This document shows positions 16,643 to 16,721 of a DNA stretch of 16,721 bases, piece after piece (the first letter of the stretch is position 1; every line of letters starts with the position of its first letter). A model generated the notes under the pieces. The model searched no databases, was not told the DNA's origin, and saw only the letters and a program-made list of their open reading frames with translations. Source of the DNA: Parachlorella kessleri. Taxonomy: Eukaryota > Chlorophyta > Trebouxiophyceae > Chlorellales > Chlorellaceae. The position numbers were made by a program, and so were the translations under genes. The DNA lies in NCBI GenBank assembly GCA_001598975.1, contig BBXU01001653.1, positions 1-16,721 on the forward strand, in the 5' to 3' direction.

Positions 16643-16721
16643 CTGCTAGGACACACAAACGAGATGGCAGAAGGAGCCGGAAACCTGAACGGACGCGCGA
16701 GCGCCTGTGCGCGCCCCCCCG
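16643..16721. other. Window edge, probable intron or upstream exon of the Ala/Pro-rich gene
   Basis: On the minus strand this precedes the proposed acceptor CCTAGCAG. A donor-like CAG-GTTTCC lies inside, so a further exon could end here, but too little sequence is present to decide. Confidence 0.3.

Overview
The window looks like nuclear DNA of a unicellular green plant, most likely a chlorophyte alga. Three things point that way. The genes are intron-dense with GT-AG introns of about 85-700 bp and GC-rich, low-complexity (Q/P/A/S-rich) exons. A plant-type SUF4/BuGZ zinc-finger gene lies next to a cAMP-dependent protein kinase regulatory subunit, which land plants lack. A fragment of a chlorophyte-like LINE reverse transcriptase is also present. 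The genus cannot be read from the sequence. Exon coordinates below were joined by hand from splice signals, reading frame and family conservation.

Layout. 1-955: no supported gene, probably the 3' UTR and downstream flank of the first gene. 956-4411 (minus): seven-exon SUF4/BuGZ (ZNF207-like) C2H2 zinc-finger protein, 607 aa. 4412-4725: short divergent promoter region. 4726-10028 (plus): twelve-exon PKA regulatory subunit, 567 aa, with a predicted myristoylation/palmitoylation signal, an RRGS inhibitor site, two cyclic-nucleotide-binding domains and a long Ser/Ala-rich tail. Its eighth intron holds a 322-bp foldback. 10029-11169: non-coding space between convergent genes. 11170-13537 (minus): six-exon 20S proteasome beta-1 subunit precursor, 227 aa. 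13538-13997: promoter and LINE flank. 13998-14838 (minus): 3' end of a LINE reverse transcriptase ORF, split by a 269-bp TA-flanked MITE. 15241-16721 (minus): the 3' part of an unrecognised Ala/Pro/Ser-rich protein that runs off the window.

The genes do not form a pathway. The pieces most worth attention are the algal PKA regulatory subunit, in which lipid anchoring appears to replace the dimerisation/docking domain; its two competing C-terminal splice acceptors; the long intronic hairpin; and the nested transposon, whose removal with one TA restores the LINE reading frame.
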